DNA from: Archegozetes longisetosus
Lineage: Eukaryota > Arthropoda > Arachnida > Sarcoptiformes > Trhypochthoniidae
Assembly: GCA_018873245.2 (NCBI GenBank)
Contig: JAEMBT020000009.1
Location: 12,001,112-12,065,111 of the forward strand
Direction of reading: 5' to 3'
Length of the DNA stretch: 64,000 bases
This document shows, piece after piece, positions 30,443 to 41,835 of the stretch; positions within the stretch are counted from its first letter, which is position 1, and every line of letters begins with the position of its first letter. Both the position numbers and the translations under genes were made by a program. Under the pieces are notes generated by a model that worked only from the letters and a program-made list of their open reading frames with translations, was not told the origin of the DNA and ran no database searches.

Positions 30443-32398
30443 GGGTGAATCTTACCAATCCCTGCTCGGGATGTTCCTATTGACCTATACCAAGAGTCAT
30501 ATGTCGTTGGAAAGGTCTCGTCAAGCTGAGTCCAACGATACCATACATGATGACCTGTGACCTCGGCTTCGCCGACGGGTGACCCTTGATCTCTCACCTA
30601 TTATCACAATATTTAGCCCCTACAACATACATATAGTTAGAAAGGTCTCGACATACAGAGCTCAACGATGCCAGACATGGTAACCTGTGACCCTGAGTTT
30701 ACCGACCGGTGACTTCTGACCTCTGACCGAAATACTTAACCCCTACAACATATATACCGTTGAAAAAGTCTCGACAAACTGAATACAATGACAACACTCA
30801 TGTGATCTTGAGACCTATTCAACATAATAGTTTCGATTCTCAAATTATATCATCTCCCTATAAGATCAAATGTTTGTATAGTTTACCCTTCTGAGAAAGT
30901 ATAGACAATCATAATTTTCTTTATCTACTTTCCACAGGGTAAGGAATGCGGGTTTCAATTTAATTTTTAGTCTTTTCATCGCTAATGGTACTCCAGTACT
31001 CTGATACTGAATGGATTGTTATTAAAGCCCAGAGAAAAATTGCATTAGATATATAGCTGTCCAATTTGTCGAAAATCTCCCTCCTACTTCATAACATACT
31101 TGAAAGTTCTAAACTTTCAATAAGGGAAACATTGTGCATTGTATTAGCATTTGTAGCTGAGCTTACTAATCGACAAGCGGCAATTGTGTGTCATGCTGAA
31201 AAAATACAATTTAGATTGGTATTCTGCTTGCAGGAAAGTTCAAGAGGTCATCTTATCTCAACCTGGACGTAAAATCGGAGGTCTATATGATGAGGATGGC
31301 AAAATATTCAGTCATTTTGTCGAAATTGACGAAACTCATATTGTTCATCGTAATTACAAGCGAGGCAGAATGTTAGAAGGAGAAAAACATATTCGGGTCG
31401 TAGGTGGGACATGCAGATTAACGAAAGAAACATTCATGTTTAGAGTTCCAAATAGAACAGTATCGGCTATTGACTGTTTAGTTAGGAATTATGTTTAGCC
31501 AGGTTCAATCTTAGTTACCGATTCAGCTACAGTTTATAAATACATTTCACTTAGGTAACATCATTTGTTTGACCATTATAGTGTCAATCGCAGCTTTCAT
31601 ATTGTCTGTCCAGATGATAAACAAATACACACTCAAAATATTGAAAGCCGTTGAGCACAATTGAAAAAATATTAAATCTTATCGCTCAAACAAATACATT
31701 GACCAATTCATTTCTAAATATTTATACAAATTTGCTCATTTTAAGGATAGAAAAGTACCGTTATGGTCAAAGATTTAAACATTTTCTGAAAGATGTCGTT
31801 AAAGTTTATCCTGGACCTGCTCTTTATTTAGATAGACTCACTCTTCATCGTCCACCATTTTATCACGATACATTCCACGATTCGAATCAAGAATCAGATT
31901 CAAATTCTAATTAACTGAAAAACAAGGTGTATTGAATCCTCGCCCCGTTCTAAGGGCAGAGGGCACAGACAGTGCCCAGTGGGGCAGTTCCCCAGAGCGC
32001 TCAACAGTGAAAACTTTCGTTTTATTTTTCAAATTCTCAAGGCGATGTGAGTGGTATCATTGTATTCAGTTTATCGAGACCTTTTCAACGATATATATGT
32101 TGTAGGGGTTAAGTATTTCGGTCAGAGGTCACCCGTCGGTAAACTGGAGGTCACAGGTTACCATATCTGGCATCGTTAAGCTCACTATGGCGAGACCTTT
32201 CCAACGATATGTATGTTGTAGGGGTTAAATATTGTGATAATAGGTCATAGGTTATAGGTCACCCGTCGGCGAAGCCGAGGTCACAAGTCATCATTTATGG
32301 TATCGTTGGACTCAGCTTGACGAGACCTTTCCAACGACATATGACTCTTAATATAGGTCAATAGGAACATCCCGAGCAGGGATTGCTAAGATTCACCC
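30443..32398 (+). mobile_element. Merlin-type DNA transposon nested in the Polinton
   Basis: TIRs of about 350 bp begin GGGTGAATCTTA and match strongly (gctcgggatgttcctattga; cgtcaagctgagtccaacga) at 30443-30795 and 32045-32398. The centre encodes a decayed ISXO2/IS1595-like DDE transposase. No clean target duplication was found, probably through decay. Its arms repeat a gttg(g)aaaggtctcg motif in a roughly 165-bp sub-period. Confidence 0.85.
31066..31914 (+). pseudogene. Merlin (ISXO2-like) transposase, broken
   Basis: Pieces in several frames: 31066-31272, 31184-31498 and 31651-31914. The middle piece has the Merlin-type motif VEIDETHIVHRNYKRGR with the first catalytic Asp, and VVGGTCRLTKETFMFRVP. 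The last piece has LEYxxGxRFKHFL-like ending and an acidic Asp/Ser/Asn tail. Stops at 31499 and shifts at 31200 and 31640 make it inactive. Confidence 0.8.
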
Positions 32399-32594
32399 CG
32401 ATATTTTTTATAAAATTGATTAATATAATTTTTTCTCTTTTTGTAGTTTTTTAAAAAATTTTTTGGTTTTTTTTTCTTTTTATCATTTTAGATTTTTTTT
32501 TGCTTTTTATACTTTTATCATTTTTTTCTTATTTTAAAAAAATCTTTAATAGATATGCAAAATAAAAAAAACTTTCTGGTATAAAATAAAAAAA

Positions 32595-34362
32595 TTATTC
32601 GTCATCGACCACATCTTCACGATTGACCAAAGAACTGATGTCGAGATTTCCGGTCGCAAAAAGTTGTTGCATTAGAAGTAATGAAATCGGATTGATGCTT
32701 AAAGTTAAGTTCTGGCGATCGCTTGTAATAATTTGCTTCTGTTTGCCCTTAAACTTTTTGATGATTCTTGGTTCTGGCAAGAGAAGAGAACTTGGCGATC
32801 TTTTATTCCCGGAAACTTTAACCAAGGAATTGATTGGTTTAATTGAAGAATTAGTGGGATCTATACAAAAAAAACAAAAGAATAAGTGTTATAAATAGTT
32901 TAAACAAGAATTGAAGAGTTGCTTTACCATTTGAAGTGAGTTCGTCGCTTCCGTCTCCACCGAGACTAGAATGGCCAGCTGTTCCGCGCTGATTGGCCAA
33001 ACCTGCTAAAGAAGTAGAGGAATCAGTACTTTGAATAGTCAAAACAAGAAATGAAGTGTTGTTTTACCATTTGAAGTGAGTTCGTTGCTTCCGTCTCCGC
33101 CGAGACTAGAATGGCCAGCTGTTCCGCGCTGATTGGCCAAACCTGCTAAAGAAGTAGAGGAATTAGTACTTTGAATAGTCAAAACAAGAAATGAAGTATT
33201 TTTTTACCTGTTGACGCGAGTTCATCGTTTCCGTCTCCGCCGAGACTAGAATGGCCAGCTGTTCCGCGCTGATTGGCCAAACCTGCTAAAGATGTAGAAG
33301 AATTAGTATTTTAAATAGTTGAAACAAGAAATGAAGTGTTGTTTTACCATTTGAAGTGAGTTCGTTGCTTCCGTCTCCGCCGAGACTAGAATGGCCAGCT
33401 GTTCCGCGCTGATTGGCCAAACCTGCTAAAGAAGTAGAAGAATTAGTATTTTAAATAGTTAAAACAAGAAATGAAGTATTTTTTTACCTGTTGACGCGAG
33501 TTCATCGTTTCCGTCTCCGCCGAGACTAGAATGGCCAGCTGTTCCGCGCTGATTGGCCAAACCTGCTAAAGAAGTAGAAGAATTAGTATTTTGAATAGTC
33601 AAAACAAGAAATGAAGTATTTTTTTACCTGTTGACGCGAGTTCATCGTTTCCGTCTCCGCCGAGACTAGAATGGCCAGCTGTTCCGCGCTGATTGGCCAA
33701 ATCTGCTAAAGAAGTAGAAGAATTAGTATTTTGAATAGTTAAAACAAGAAATGAAGTATTTTTTTACCTGTTGACGCGAGTTCATCGTTTCCGTCTCCGC
33801 CGAGACTAGAATGGCCAGCTGTTCCATCAGTTGAAACAGATTCTCTGTTTCCCAAGCTTGTTGTTGTTTTTTTATTTTCTCTTAGAGGAAGTTGTTTCTT
33901 TCTGTTCTTCCTTCTTCGGAGCTCTGAAGTTTCCGCTTCCCTGAGCTCCCTTTCAATAGTTTGTTTTTCTTAGAAAAATTACATAAACAAAAATTAATTT
34001 GAAAAGTTTTGAGAAAAATAAGAAAAGACTTGAACTTACCGTCAAATCCTCAGTTGCAGCTCCATGTGGTTCCGGGAGAGCCGTCATGAAAAGACATTTT
34101 CTCAGCCTCTCCTCGTCTGGCATCCAACCATCCAGTCCTTCAGGCCACAGGCTTTCCATTTCTTCGTACATGATTTCTGAAAAAAGAAAAAAGGATTAGA
34201 AAGATTTTCTTTAAAAAAGCATTAAATAATGTACTTACTCCAGTTCTTACGTATTGACTTGATGCGGTCCGCCATCATGTCCATTTTTCCCTTGGATGCA
34301 GCAAATGCGTCGTGCAGCTTCTTGATGTAACTTTTCTTCAGATCCACCTGTCTTGCAGCCAT
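32595..34362 (-). CDS. Spliced Polinton cargo gene with an array of duplicated mini-exons
   Basis: Minus-strand gene model: exon 1 34239-34362 (ATG at 34362), exon 2 34040-34176, exon 3 33768-33968, six mini-exons of 78 nt each (33628-33705, 33488-33565, 33348-33425, 33208-33285, 33068-33145, 32928-33005) and a last exon 32595-32860. Every mini-exon is phase 1-1, so any number keeps frame. Each encodes a 26-residue Gly/Ser-rich repeat (AGLANQRGTAGHSSLGGDG then S/N-DEL-T/A-S-N/T-G). Exons 1-2 encode a basic then acidic helical region (KKLHDAFAASKGKM, MYEEMESLW, GWMPDEERL); the last exon is basic, then hydrophobic, then acidic. Total about 398 aa. One 1-base frame conflict exists at the A run starting exon 3 (about 33966). 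No family recognised. Polinton genes are usually intronless, so a captured host gene is possible. Confidence 0.7.
32928..33830 (-). repeat. Exact 140-bp tandem array (78-nt exon + 62-nt intron)
   Basis: Seven copies start at 32928, 33068, 33208, 33348, 33488, 33628 and 33768, exactly 140 bp apart. Each unit has, on the minus strand, an acceptor (cttctttag), 78 coding nt, and a donor (gtaaa). Copies 3, 5, 6 and 7 carry the NDELASTG version and a longer T run in the donor side; copies 1, 2 and 4 carry SDELTSNG. The seventh is fused into the larger exon 3. Very few mismatches, so expansion is recent. Confidence 0.95.
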
Positions 34363-34681
34363 CTTAAAAACAAAGTGGCTAAACAGAGTTGAGATTCAGT
34401 TGTACTCCAAAAAGATTTGTTTATTTACATTATTGCGCAAAGTTTCACTTTTTAGCATTACTGTAATAAGGACTCGGGGACACCACTCTTTTATGTTTTG
34501 GTATCATGTTACATAGGAATGTACTACTTATTGCACGTTATACGCACAGAATTATATAGTAATACAAAATACAACATTATATAGCACACTATATAGCAAT
34601 ATAGAACACGATACTATATAAAATACATAACACGCATTATATAACGTGCAAACACTATTATGAATGAGTAAAACTGTGTTA
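34363..34681. promoter_or_regulatory. Upstream region of the mini-exon gene, with a palindrome
   Basis: About 320 bp between the mini-exon gene start and the right TIR. At 34524-34650 a sequence bounded by gcacgttat and ataacgtgc holds several tatatagca/tatatagta repeats, so it is a small inverted-repeat unit with many TATA-like stretches. It would be the natural promoter location; no specific element can be assigned. Confidence 0.4.
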
Positions 34682-34978
34682 GTGTTCTTTATGTAAAACT
34701 AAGACTATTGGGTTATTCTTACTGCGATTTTCTATCTCTATTCTCATTTGATAAAAATAATAATGAATTGTTAATAAAAATCTTGTAAATGCATTGATTT
34801 CGGGGAAAATAAAATGATTAACAATTGAGCTAATTTTATATCAATTTTATGAATAGACTGTATTACTCAGGTCTAGAATCCCTCTCAGGTCTAGAATCCC
34901 TCTCAGGTCTAGAGCGCTCAGGTCTAGAATCCCTCTCAGGTCTAGAGCGCTCCGGTCCAGAAGCACATATCTACTACT
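34682..34978. repeat. Polinton right terminal inverted repeat
   Basis: Inverted copy of 16575-16890, one 18-bp tip unit shorter. It carries a silent copy of the protease C-terminal codons. The near identity of the two TIRs suggests recent insertion or gene conversion between the ends. Confidence 0.95.
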
Positions 34979-34984
34979 ATCGAG

Positions 34985-35613
34985 AGATGATTATTCGAGA
35001 TCTAAGGATAGAGATCGTTTATCTGATGATTGATATAAGAAGAGAAAACATTCGGACTAAAATTAAATTTTTTACTAACTTAAAATTTAATTATCATTTT
35101 AACAGTTAATTTCAATCAGATTTCATTATTGTTTAACTTTCATCACAAATTCCATATTTGAACTCATCCAATCATAAGTATCTTTAAAATCCAATTTACT
35201 ACCTATAGTACTGTATATTTGTCATTAAATATACCTGAAATTATTGTAAAACAATGAGAAATAATACCAATAAAAACAGTATTATGAGCCACAGAAATTA
35301 ATCTTATGTATGACATTGAGGATTTTTTGCACTGATCTCACAAAAAAATCTCGAATCTGATCGCATTCAAACTTTCTAACTTGAATTATCAACTGATTTC
35401 TACTTAATCAAAGAAAAGCATTGAGTTATTAGTTTAGTAAAGTATTGTTGCGAGTTTGCTCTCATTAACAATTGAGAGATCAGGAATGAGATGTGCGTCA
35501 AACCGATTTTGAATTAGAGTTAAACTAACGAATTAGTTAATTATATAGTTTCCTATCGACCAGTAATGGATGAAGCGATTGAGAAAAAGTTGAAGAAAGT
35601 ACAGGAAAGACAG
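34985..35613 (+). pseudogene. CIR1 pseudogene 3' end and flank (copy 2 continued)
   Basis: Resumes the CIR1 exon 7 copy directly after the Polinton, reaches its stop codon at 35058-35060, and continues through the copied 3' flank to the start of the membrane-protein gene copy (ATG 35566). Identity with 6513-7143 is high by eye with scattered small indels. Confidence 0.9.
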
Positions 35614-36196
35614 GGTTAAGAGGTACTAAACGGTCGGAACGACTTTAAAAATCGGGGGAGGAGTCAAATCGATAGTACTCGACGAGACAAATCGATCTGT
35701 GTAACAATCATCAAGCCACACCCACCGGTTCAAAAGATACGCCCCTTTTTGTATTGAAACTTATTAATTCATTTACAAGTGAGCGGGCCTTTTTAAAAAT
35801 CAAAGGAGGAGTCAAATCGATAGTACTGGATGAGACAAATCGATTGATGCAAGAATCATTATTTTACGTCCACTGATTCAAAAGATACGCCCTTTTTATA
35901 TTGGAATTTATAGTTTCGTTAACAGGTAGGCAGGACTTCATAAAATTCGGGAAAGAAGTAAAATTTATAGTACTCAAAAAGACAAATTGATTGATTCAAG
36001 AGCCATTAATCTAACTTTCTTGTTCAAAAGTTATAATTATTTTTTAATTCTCAAAATCTCGCTTTGGAGCAAATTCTGGCTCTTTGACATCCCTGTCTTA
36101 AAAGTGGAATCTCCCAAACTCTACTATTGGCTCAATTATTTAAACCGAGGTTATATAAAGGCATGCGAATAAGGGAAAATTCATTTTTCTATTGAT

Positions 36197-37712
36197 ATGG
36201 AAGGCGAGAAGAAGAGCGGTCGACCTAAAAAGCGAGGTTGCTATTCTTCGGAGTCTTTAATACCTATAGAGCTCCGTCGTCTCGGTGTTGGGCAGAGAAA
36301 TCAAACGCTCTTTTCAGAGCACACTCACGCTCATCGAGAATCTAGTCATAATTCTAGTCAAATTAATTTAAGAATTGTAAATAGTATTCCTGAGCTCAAT
36401 AATATAAATACTAGTTTAACTTAGAGCTTATCTAATAATAATAGTGGGTGAATCTGGGCTAATGGGTCTAAAGGGGTACTCGACCTCCAACCCCCAAGTG
36501 TGATATATCATTGGATTCTGATCGTCAAGCTGAACATTTTGATACTACACTTGACCACTTTTGATCCGAACCTGACCACTTCTGGGCAACTCCCGACGGG
36601 AGTGACCGACCCCGCCAAGTGATATATCATTGAACTCAGGACATCGAACTGAACATTTTAATACCTCACTTGGTCAATTATCTCAAGTAGTTCTCGAGAT
36701 ATCCATCATTGTTTGGTCTAGTACTTCGTAATGGATAAACCTGGATTCTCGAGTCGTAACCCAAACAAGCCTGATATAAGCTAAGGGAGAATAAGTTAGG
36801 TCGCGAAGCGACCTAACCTATCATACCTTAGTTTAAATCAGGTTTGGCTTGGGTTACAACTTGTTAAAGCCAGGTTTACCCATTTTCGAGGAGGTTAGGT
36901 CCCGGTGGCCAGAAGTGGTCAGGTTCGGATCAAAAGTGGTCAAGTGTAGTATCAAAATGTTCAGCTTGACGAACTGAATCCAATGATATATCACACTTGG
37001 GGGTGGGAGGTCGAGAACCCCTTTAGACCCATTAGCCCGGATTCACACATAATAGTTTATTAACTGCTGAAAGTTTATTCATAGATTTTAGTAAATTAAC
37101 TTTATTTAATTTTGATAGAGTGTTCGGCTAGACCGACGCTATGGTCATTGCAAAGCTCAGATTCATGAGTCTATTAGTTCCTCCTGATGTCCCTGAGCTT
37201 TACAATTGTCCAATTTGTGGCAATATCTTACGTAGAGCTGAGCAACAGGATCGTGTATTGGGTTATCGATACTTCTGCAAAGATAAACTTTGTGGTGGTA
37301 CCGTTAATCCAGCAAAAAATACCTGGTTCTCAGGTCTACGAACGACCGAAAAGAGCCTAACCCTCTTCTTCGGTCGCTTAAGATATGCTACAGTCATTTG
37401 TGCGTCTTGGGGTTAGACTCACTTCGGAACAAACTGAGTCTCACCCCAAAACCGCACGGAAGATTATTCGGCTGGTCCGTTATATTTCTAGTAGACTGGG
37501 CCATTTATAACAGAATTTTCTTGAAAGACAAACATAAAGGTTTGGCTTTCAAGAAGATTCTTGAGGACGCTACTTCTTTTTTGAATGGCCCCTCACAAAC
37601 TTCTCACGATGAAGAGTCATTCTCGGAACCCCTCGAACTTACAGATTCTGAAGAGGAATTTTATGATTTTGTAAATTTGGGAGATTCTGAGAGTGACTCG
37701 GATTTAAAATAG
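36197..37712 (+). pseudogene. Merlin transposase remnants (N-terminal zinc ribbon and C-terminal tail)
   Basis: 36197-36424 is a basic ORF (KKSGRPKKRG) ending where the nested MITE sits. 37141-37416 has CPICGN, then CKDKLCGG (a zinc ribbon), then NTWFSGLRTTEKSL and a hydrophobic stretch, as in the N-terminus of Merlin/IS1595 transposases. 37398-37712, overlapping in another frame, ends in an acidic Glu/Asp/Ser tail like the Merlin tails at 31.9 and 62.9 kb. The DDE core is missing, so the element is non-autonomous. Confidence 0.65.
36446..37048. repeat. 603-bp MITE nested in the Merlin element, 8-bp TSD
   Basis: Flanked by ATAATAGT on both sides (36438-36445, 37049-37056). TIRs of about 150 bp start GGGTGAATCTGGGCTAATGG, and share the GGGTGAATCT tip with the Merlin element at 30443. 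The centre (about 36720-36885) is itself a long imperfect palindrome around ggtcgcgaagcgacctaac. By tip and TSD it is a Merlin-family MITE. Confidence 0.88.
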
Positions 37713-40640
37713 TTTATTGAGTTTATCATAGTTTTGAAATTAAGATTTTATTGAGTTTATTGAGTTCATCATAGTTTTGAAATCTAAAGTTTATCAAAGC
37801 TGGCTGTGATTACGAAAACTTTTCTAAACTATTAATGAAAAACCGAAAAAGGGAATCTTCTAACTCATTATTAATTTTTTAATGATTCTTGTATCAATCG
37901 ATTTGTCTCATCGAGTACTATCGATTTGACTACTCATTTTATTTTTAGAAAGCCCTGCTCACTTGTAAATGAATTAATAAGTTTCAATACAAAAAAAGGG
38001 CGTATCTTTTGAACCGGTGGGTGTGGCTTGATGATTGTTACACAGATCGATTTGTCTCGTCGAGTACTATCGATTTGACTCCTCCCCCCGATTTTTAAAG
38101 TCGTTCCGACCGTTTAGTACCTCTTAACCGAAAGACAGTCGTCAAATATTTCTGAAATAAAACGTTTGATTCCCATCAAAGTAGTAATAGTTTGTTGTTC
38201 ACATCTTATATTATTTACTACATATTGCGTTTGACTTTTTCGAAACATTTAAGTAGTGATCAAATAGTTCTTTTGTCTATATTCGCACTTCTAAACTTAT
38301 TCAATATGTTTTATATTTTATTGCATTCTATAAGTGGGATCACAATTATGTCACTTTTTATGTTGTGTTAAACTCTATTTGGGCCTTCATAGCTCTTTCT
38401 GTTACTGCGATTACTTTCTCATTTTCTGGTAACTGATCAACTAATTATAAGAAATTTCAAATTTATTAAAATTATGTTTTAATTTTATTTCATTAGTACA
38501 TTGGTTACAATTGACAGAAAGTTCAGTTTTTATTCTATTGTATGAACTCATTTACATTAGTCTCAATACATTGTTCTGTGTTTTTGTTAAAATGAATTTA
38601 AAACTTATCGAAGTCAAGCAAAATCGCATGAAAAGTATTTCTGTATCAAAATCCAAAGAAAGGATTGCCAACAAAGAGAAAAATTTCAAACAAACACATA
38701 CTAAACCAGATTAAACAACTGATGATCAGCCAGAATCAAACTTATCCAAAAAAGTTGTGACATCTGCCCAAAGTATAGAATCGAATAAAAATGATGAGAT
38801 TTCACCAGGATTTCGAAAAATGGATAAAGCCATCGAACAATTGCGGCTCAAGATTGATATGTTCGAGTATATAATTAATAAAACAACTTCTGAAGGAAAT
38901 ATATACAAATACTAAGTTTTTAAAAATTTTTTGACAACTAAAAAAGATTGCTTTTGAGAATAAAATATTCTATATGGAAGAAATTGGTCAGACTTTAGCA
39001 TGATGTAACCTTGCAATAAAGATTGAAATAATTGATCTAGAATATAAAGTAAGGTATCGTTGAAAAACTCGCAAACCTCTATAGAATGGTATCACAATTG
39101 GGGCCTTGGGACCAAAGGGGACAAAATTGGGCCTAGGTCCCTAGTGACTGGACCCATGATCGTATGTTAAATGTCAATATGGCGGGAGGCGTGAGTGTAG
39201 TTCACATATCAAATATGGTGGATCTAGGGTTAAGTCTTAGGACTTGACTTTATTACTCAAACAAGGTAGTCCATGGTATTTAATTGTATCTAATGGCAAC
39301 TCGTTTAACCTAACCACCACGTACCCAATTTAACCTAAGCTGAAAACAGTCAGATCGCTTCACTCGGAACAATTCGCGTTCCTCGCTTCGCGACCTGACG
39401 CTATTTTCACTTAGGTTAAATCACACATGGATACTTGATTATTTTATAGAGAGGTTTAAATGTGCAAGTTGGACTAAGATCCTAAGACCTAGCCCTAGGA
39501 CTATAGGTGCGCGGGTCAAGGGTTTATGCGACTCGATCCGAACCGCAGTTTGCCAGCGGGTCGAACAACTACAGTTATATAATTTTTAAGCTTAAAGATT
39601 TGATAATGTATATTTGAGTATTTTTATTAATGAAAGTTACATTAATCTTAATTAAAACAATAATTATTCAAATATGAACATATAATCTTATGAAATTATA
39701 CAACTAATGGGTTAAAAACAATTATGGAAGTAAATAAAAAGTTGTTTCAATTGAATAGCTTTGCCTTAACGAGTAAAGCTATACTAACGTTTTAGCTTTA
39801 AGACTACTTCTTCGTTTATTTATCATCCACCCAATCAAGCTGAATGTTTCTACACTTCTAGTCGAAAAGATGGGACAGATAATATCCACGTAGCAATAGC
39901 TGACAGATTAGACAAAACATTTATTTTGTTTTCCAATATATAGTAATGGGATCAAAATTTCCGGCTTCAATCGTCGGAATTTTAAATCACTTTACAAAGT
40001 AATAGTCTACTTCTTTGTCAGAATCCAAACTCAAACTATATTGAGAATCACCGTAGAATTTAGAGAATTCGTCTTTCATAGAATTTGATATCGGTTCATC
40101 GCATTCCCTGATTTCGCTCGATATATCATCCACTTCGCTGACCAATATTTTAAAAAAAAGTTTGTTTCATTAAGTTTTTTCGCTGAATAATTTCGAATAT
40201 TTGAATCGAGGATCAAATATTAGTGCAAGATAATGCCATTCATTCAGTCTGTTCTCTACTTTATTTTCGATTCCATTCATTAAGTATGGCTTAAATGAGC
40301 TAATTATTTGGCAATCATTTGAACTGATTTTTAATAACGATTTAAGTTTAAAGAATTTTTCAGGATAACAATATTATGTGTCGATATTGAAGATGAAAGT
40401 AAAGTAGTAATGTCTGAATTAAAATGTTTTAATGCTGATGTCAAACCATTTAATAAATTCTTATCCAGAGAATAAATATGAATTTAATTTCTTTCATTAA
40501 GAATTTTGATAATATTATCATATTCTGATAGTATCAATTCAGCCATAATATACAGCGTATTTCATCGCGTTTTAGACACGTTTTAGACATAGACTTCAAA
40601 GTATGACTTAAATGCTTTTGTAAACCGGTGTGCTAGAAAT

Positions 40641-41210
40641 TAGTGATCGACAAAATACTAAAAGGGAATTCCTGTCCTGTTCTGCATTCTCAAAACCGAT
40701 TCCTGTCCTGTCCTGAGCCCTAAATTTTCATTTCTGTCCGGTTTTCCTGACATTCTATGTGTTTTAAAAATTATTTATTCAAAAAATCAAATGAAAATAC
40801 AATCAATGAATGCATATTAAATACAAATCAAAGTTAGATCTAATAAAAAGTAATTCATTTACGTTTTGTGAACTAGGTCTTGAACGATGGTCAATGAGTG
40901 TTAGACCAGCGGCACTGAAATTCCTTTCGCTTGAAAGGTTGGTCGCAGGGATAGACAGCAAACGAATAGCCAACCGATGGAGTCGGGGATAAGAACTTCT
41001 ATTTTGTTCCCAATATCCGAGTAATGAAGAATTTATGTCAAACTTATGTCCAGTTTTCATTTTACAGGAATTTTACAGGAATTTAGAATCGAACAGGAAT
41101 TGCTGTCCTGTCCTGTAGTTATGATAGCCTTTCCCACTCCTGTAAATTCCTGACCAGGAACAGGACAGGACAGGAGTTCCTGCAGGAATAGGAATTCATG
41201 TCAAACAATA
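40641..41210 (-). mobile_element. Small hAT element, 8-bp TSD, transposase C-terminal fragment
   Basis: CTAGAAAT flanks both ends (40633-40640, 41211-41218). Imperfect TIRs start TAGTGATCGACA and TATTGTTTGACA. Sub-terminal regions are packed with caggacagg/cctgtcctg repeats on both sides. The minus-strand ORF 40803-41060 (85 aa) contains the hAT dimerization domain signature: RLAIRLLSIPATNLSSERNF followed by FSAAG and RSRPSSQNVNELLF. The catalytic part is missing. Confidence 0.85.
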
Positions 41211-41835
41211 CTAGAAATGACTAACAATTTTTTTCATTTTATCAACCTTTAGATTTCACATCTCGAATGTTAAATGTCTTTTCCCGAATCAAAGTTGATG
41301 TTTGACAGAAAGTTGAATTTCATTTACTATTTTGCTATTAGTCTTTGTCACTTGTTTCAGTTTCAAAACTTACAATAATTTGAGACATAATTAAGGTTTG
41401 GTATTCAATTTCAGACTTCAATATATTTATCATTAAGGATTTTCTCGTAGTTGAAAGTCACTCACAATTTTGAGATCAAGTTTACAATTGTTTTGATCAC
41501 ATGAATTTCAAGATAATAATGATTATGAGTTTAATACTTATCAAATATTTAAAATCAATAGACAAATGATAAGCTTTAACTTAAGTTTTAATAATTATGA
41601 AACATTAACTTACATTGAAATTAATAACAGCCTTGATAAATAATTATGTTTTCAATTAGTTATTTGTCTTTATTATACTTTATTTTCAATTATTTTTGAA
41701 GTTTTCATACTTCTTAAGCAATGATTTGAAACATAATGTACTGTAAATAGTTGTTGAGCCTAATTTAATACATTCTGTAACATGGTACTAATATAAACAG
41801 AAATCTATTCATACAATGACATGCATTTTGATATA

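Larger units (their letters stand above)
16575..34978 (-). mobile_element. Polinton/Maverick (adintovirus-like) element, 18.4 kb
   Basis: The element begins AGTAGTAG and ends with its complement. It has TIRs of about 300 bp and a 6-bp target duplication. Almost all genes are on the minus strand. From right to left: spliced mini-exon gene, (Merlin insertion), 300-aa unknown, DNA polymerase B, IAP, packaging ATPase, pX-like basic protein, 243-aa unknown, integrase with chromodomain, TM protein, minor capsid, pVI-like protein, major capsid, cysteine protease. This is a full virion-morphogenesis set, so it belongs to the virus-like Polintons. Single-base frame breaks in major capsid, minor capsid, integrase and polymerase make it inactive as sequenced. 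Confidence 0.95.
35614..38129 (+). mobile_element. Merlin-type element, internally deleted, 9-bp target duplication
   Basis: GAAAGACAG is present on both sides (35605-35613 and 38130-38138) and once in copy 1 of the duplication, proving the boundaries. TIRs of about 245 bp start GGTTAAGAGGTACTAAACGG and contain an internal direct repeat of the phrase gagtcaaatcgatagtact about 175 bp apart. The interior encodes N-terminal and C-terminal pieces of a Merlin-like transposase but not the catalytic core, and hosts a 603-bp nested MITE. Merlin elements give 8-9 bp duplications. Confidence 0.9.
35566..38937 (+). pseudogene. Membrane-protein pseudogene (copy 2), split by a Merlin element
   Basis: Begins at the ATG 35566 (MDEAIEKKLKK) and is interrupted after 16 codons by the 2.5-kb Merlin element. 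It resumes at 38130. Relative to copy 1 it lacks a t near 38190, lacks about 10 bp near 38308 (so the frame is lost) and has a premature taa at 38713. The intron and the second exon (38511-38937) are otherwise preserved. Confidence 0.85.

Noticed and set aside
32928..33830. CRISPR array reading of the 140-bp repeats
   Set aside because: The units are 140 bp with near-identical content throughout, with no unique spacers, and the genome is eukaryotic; exon-intron duplication explains them.
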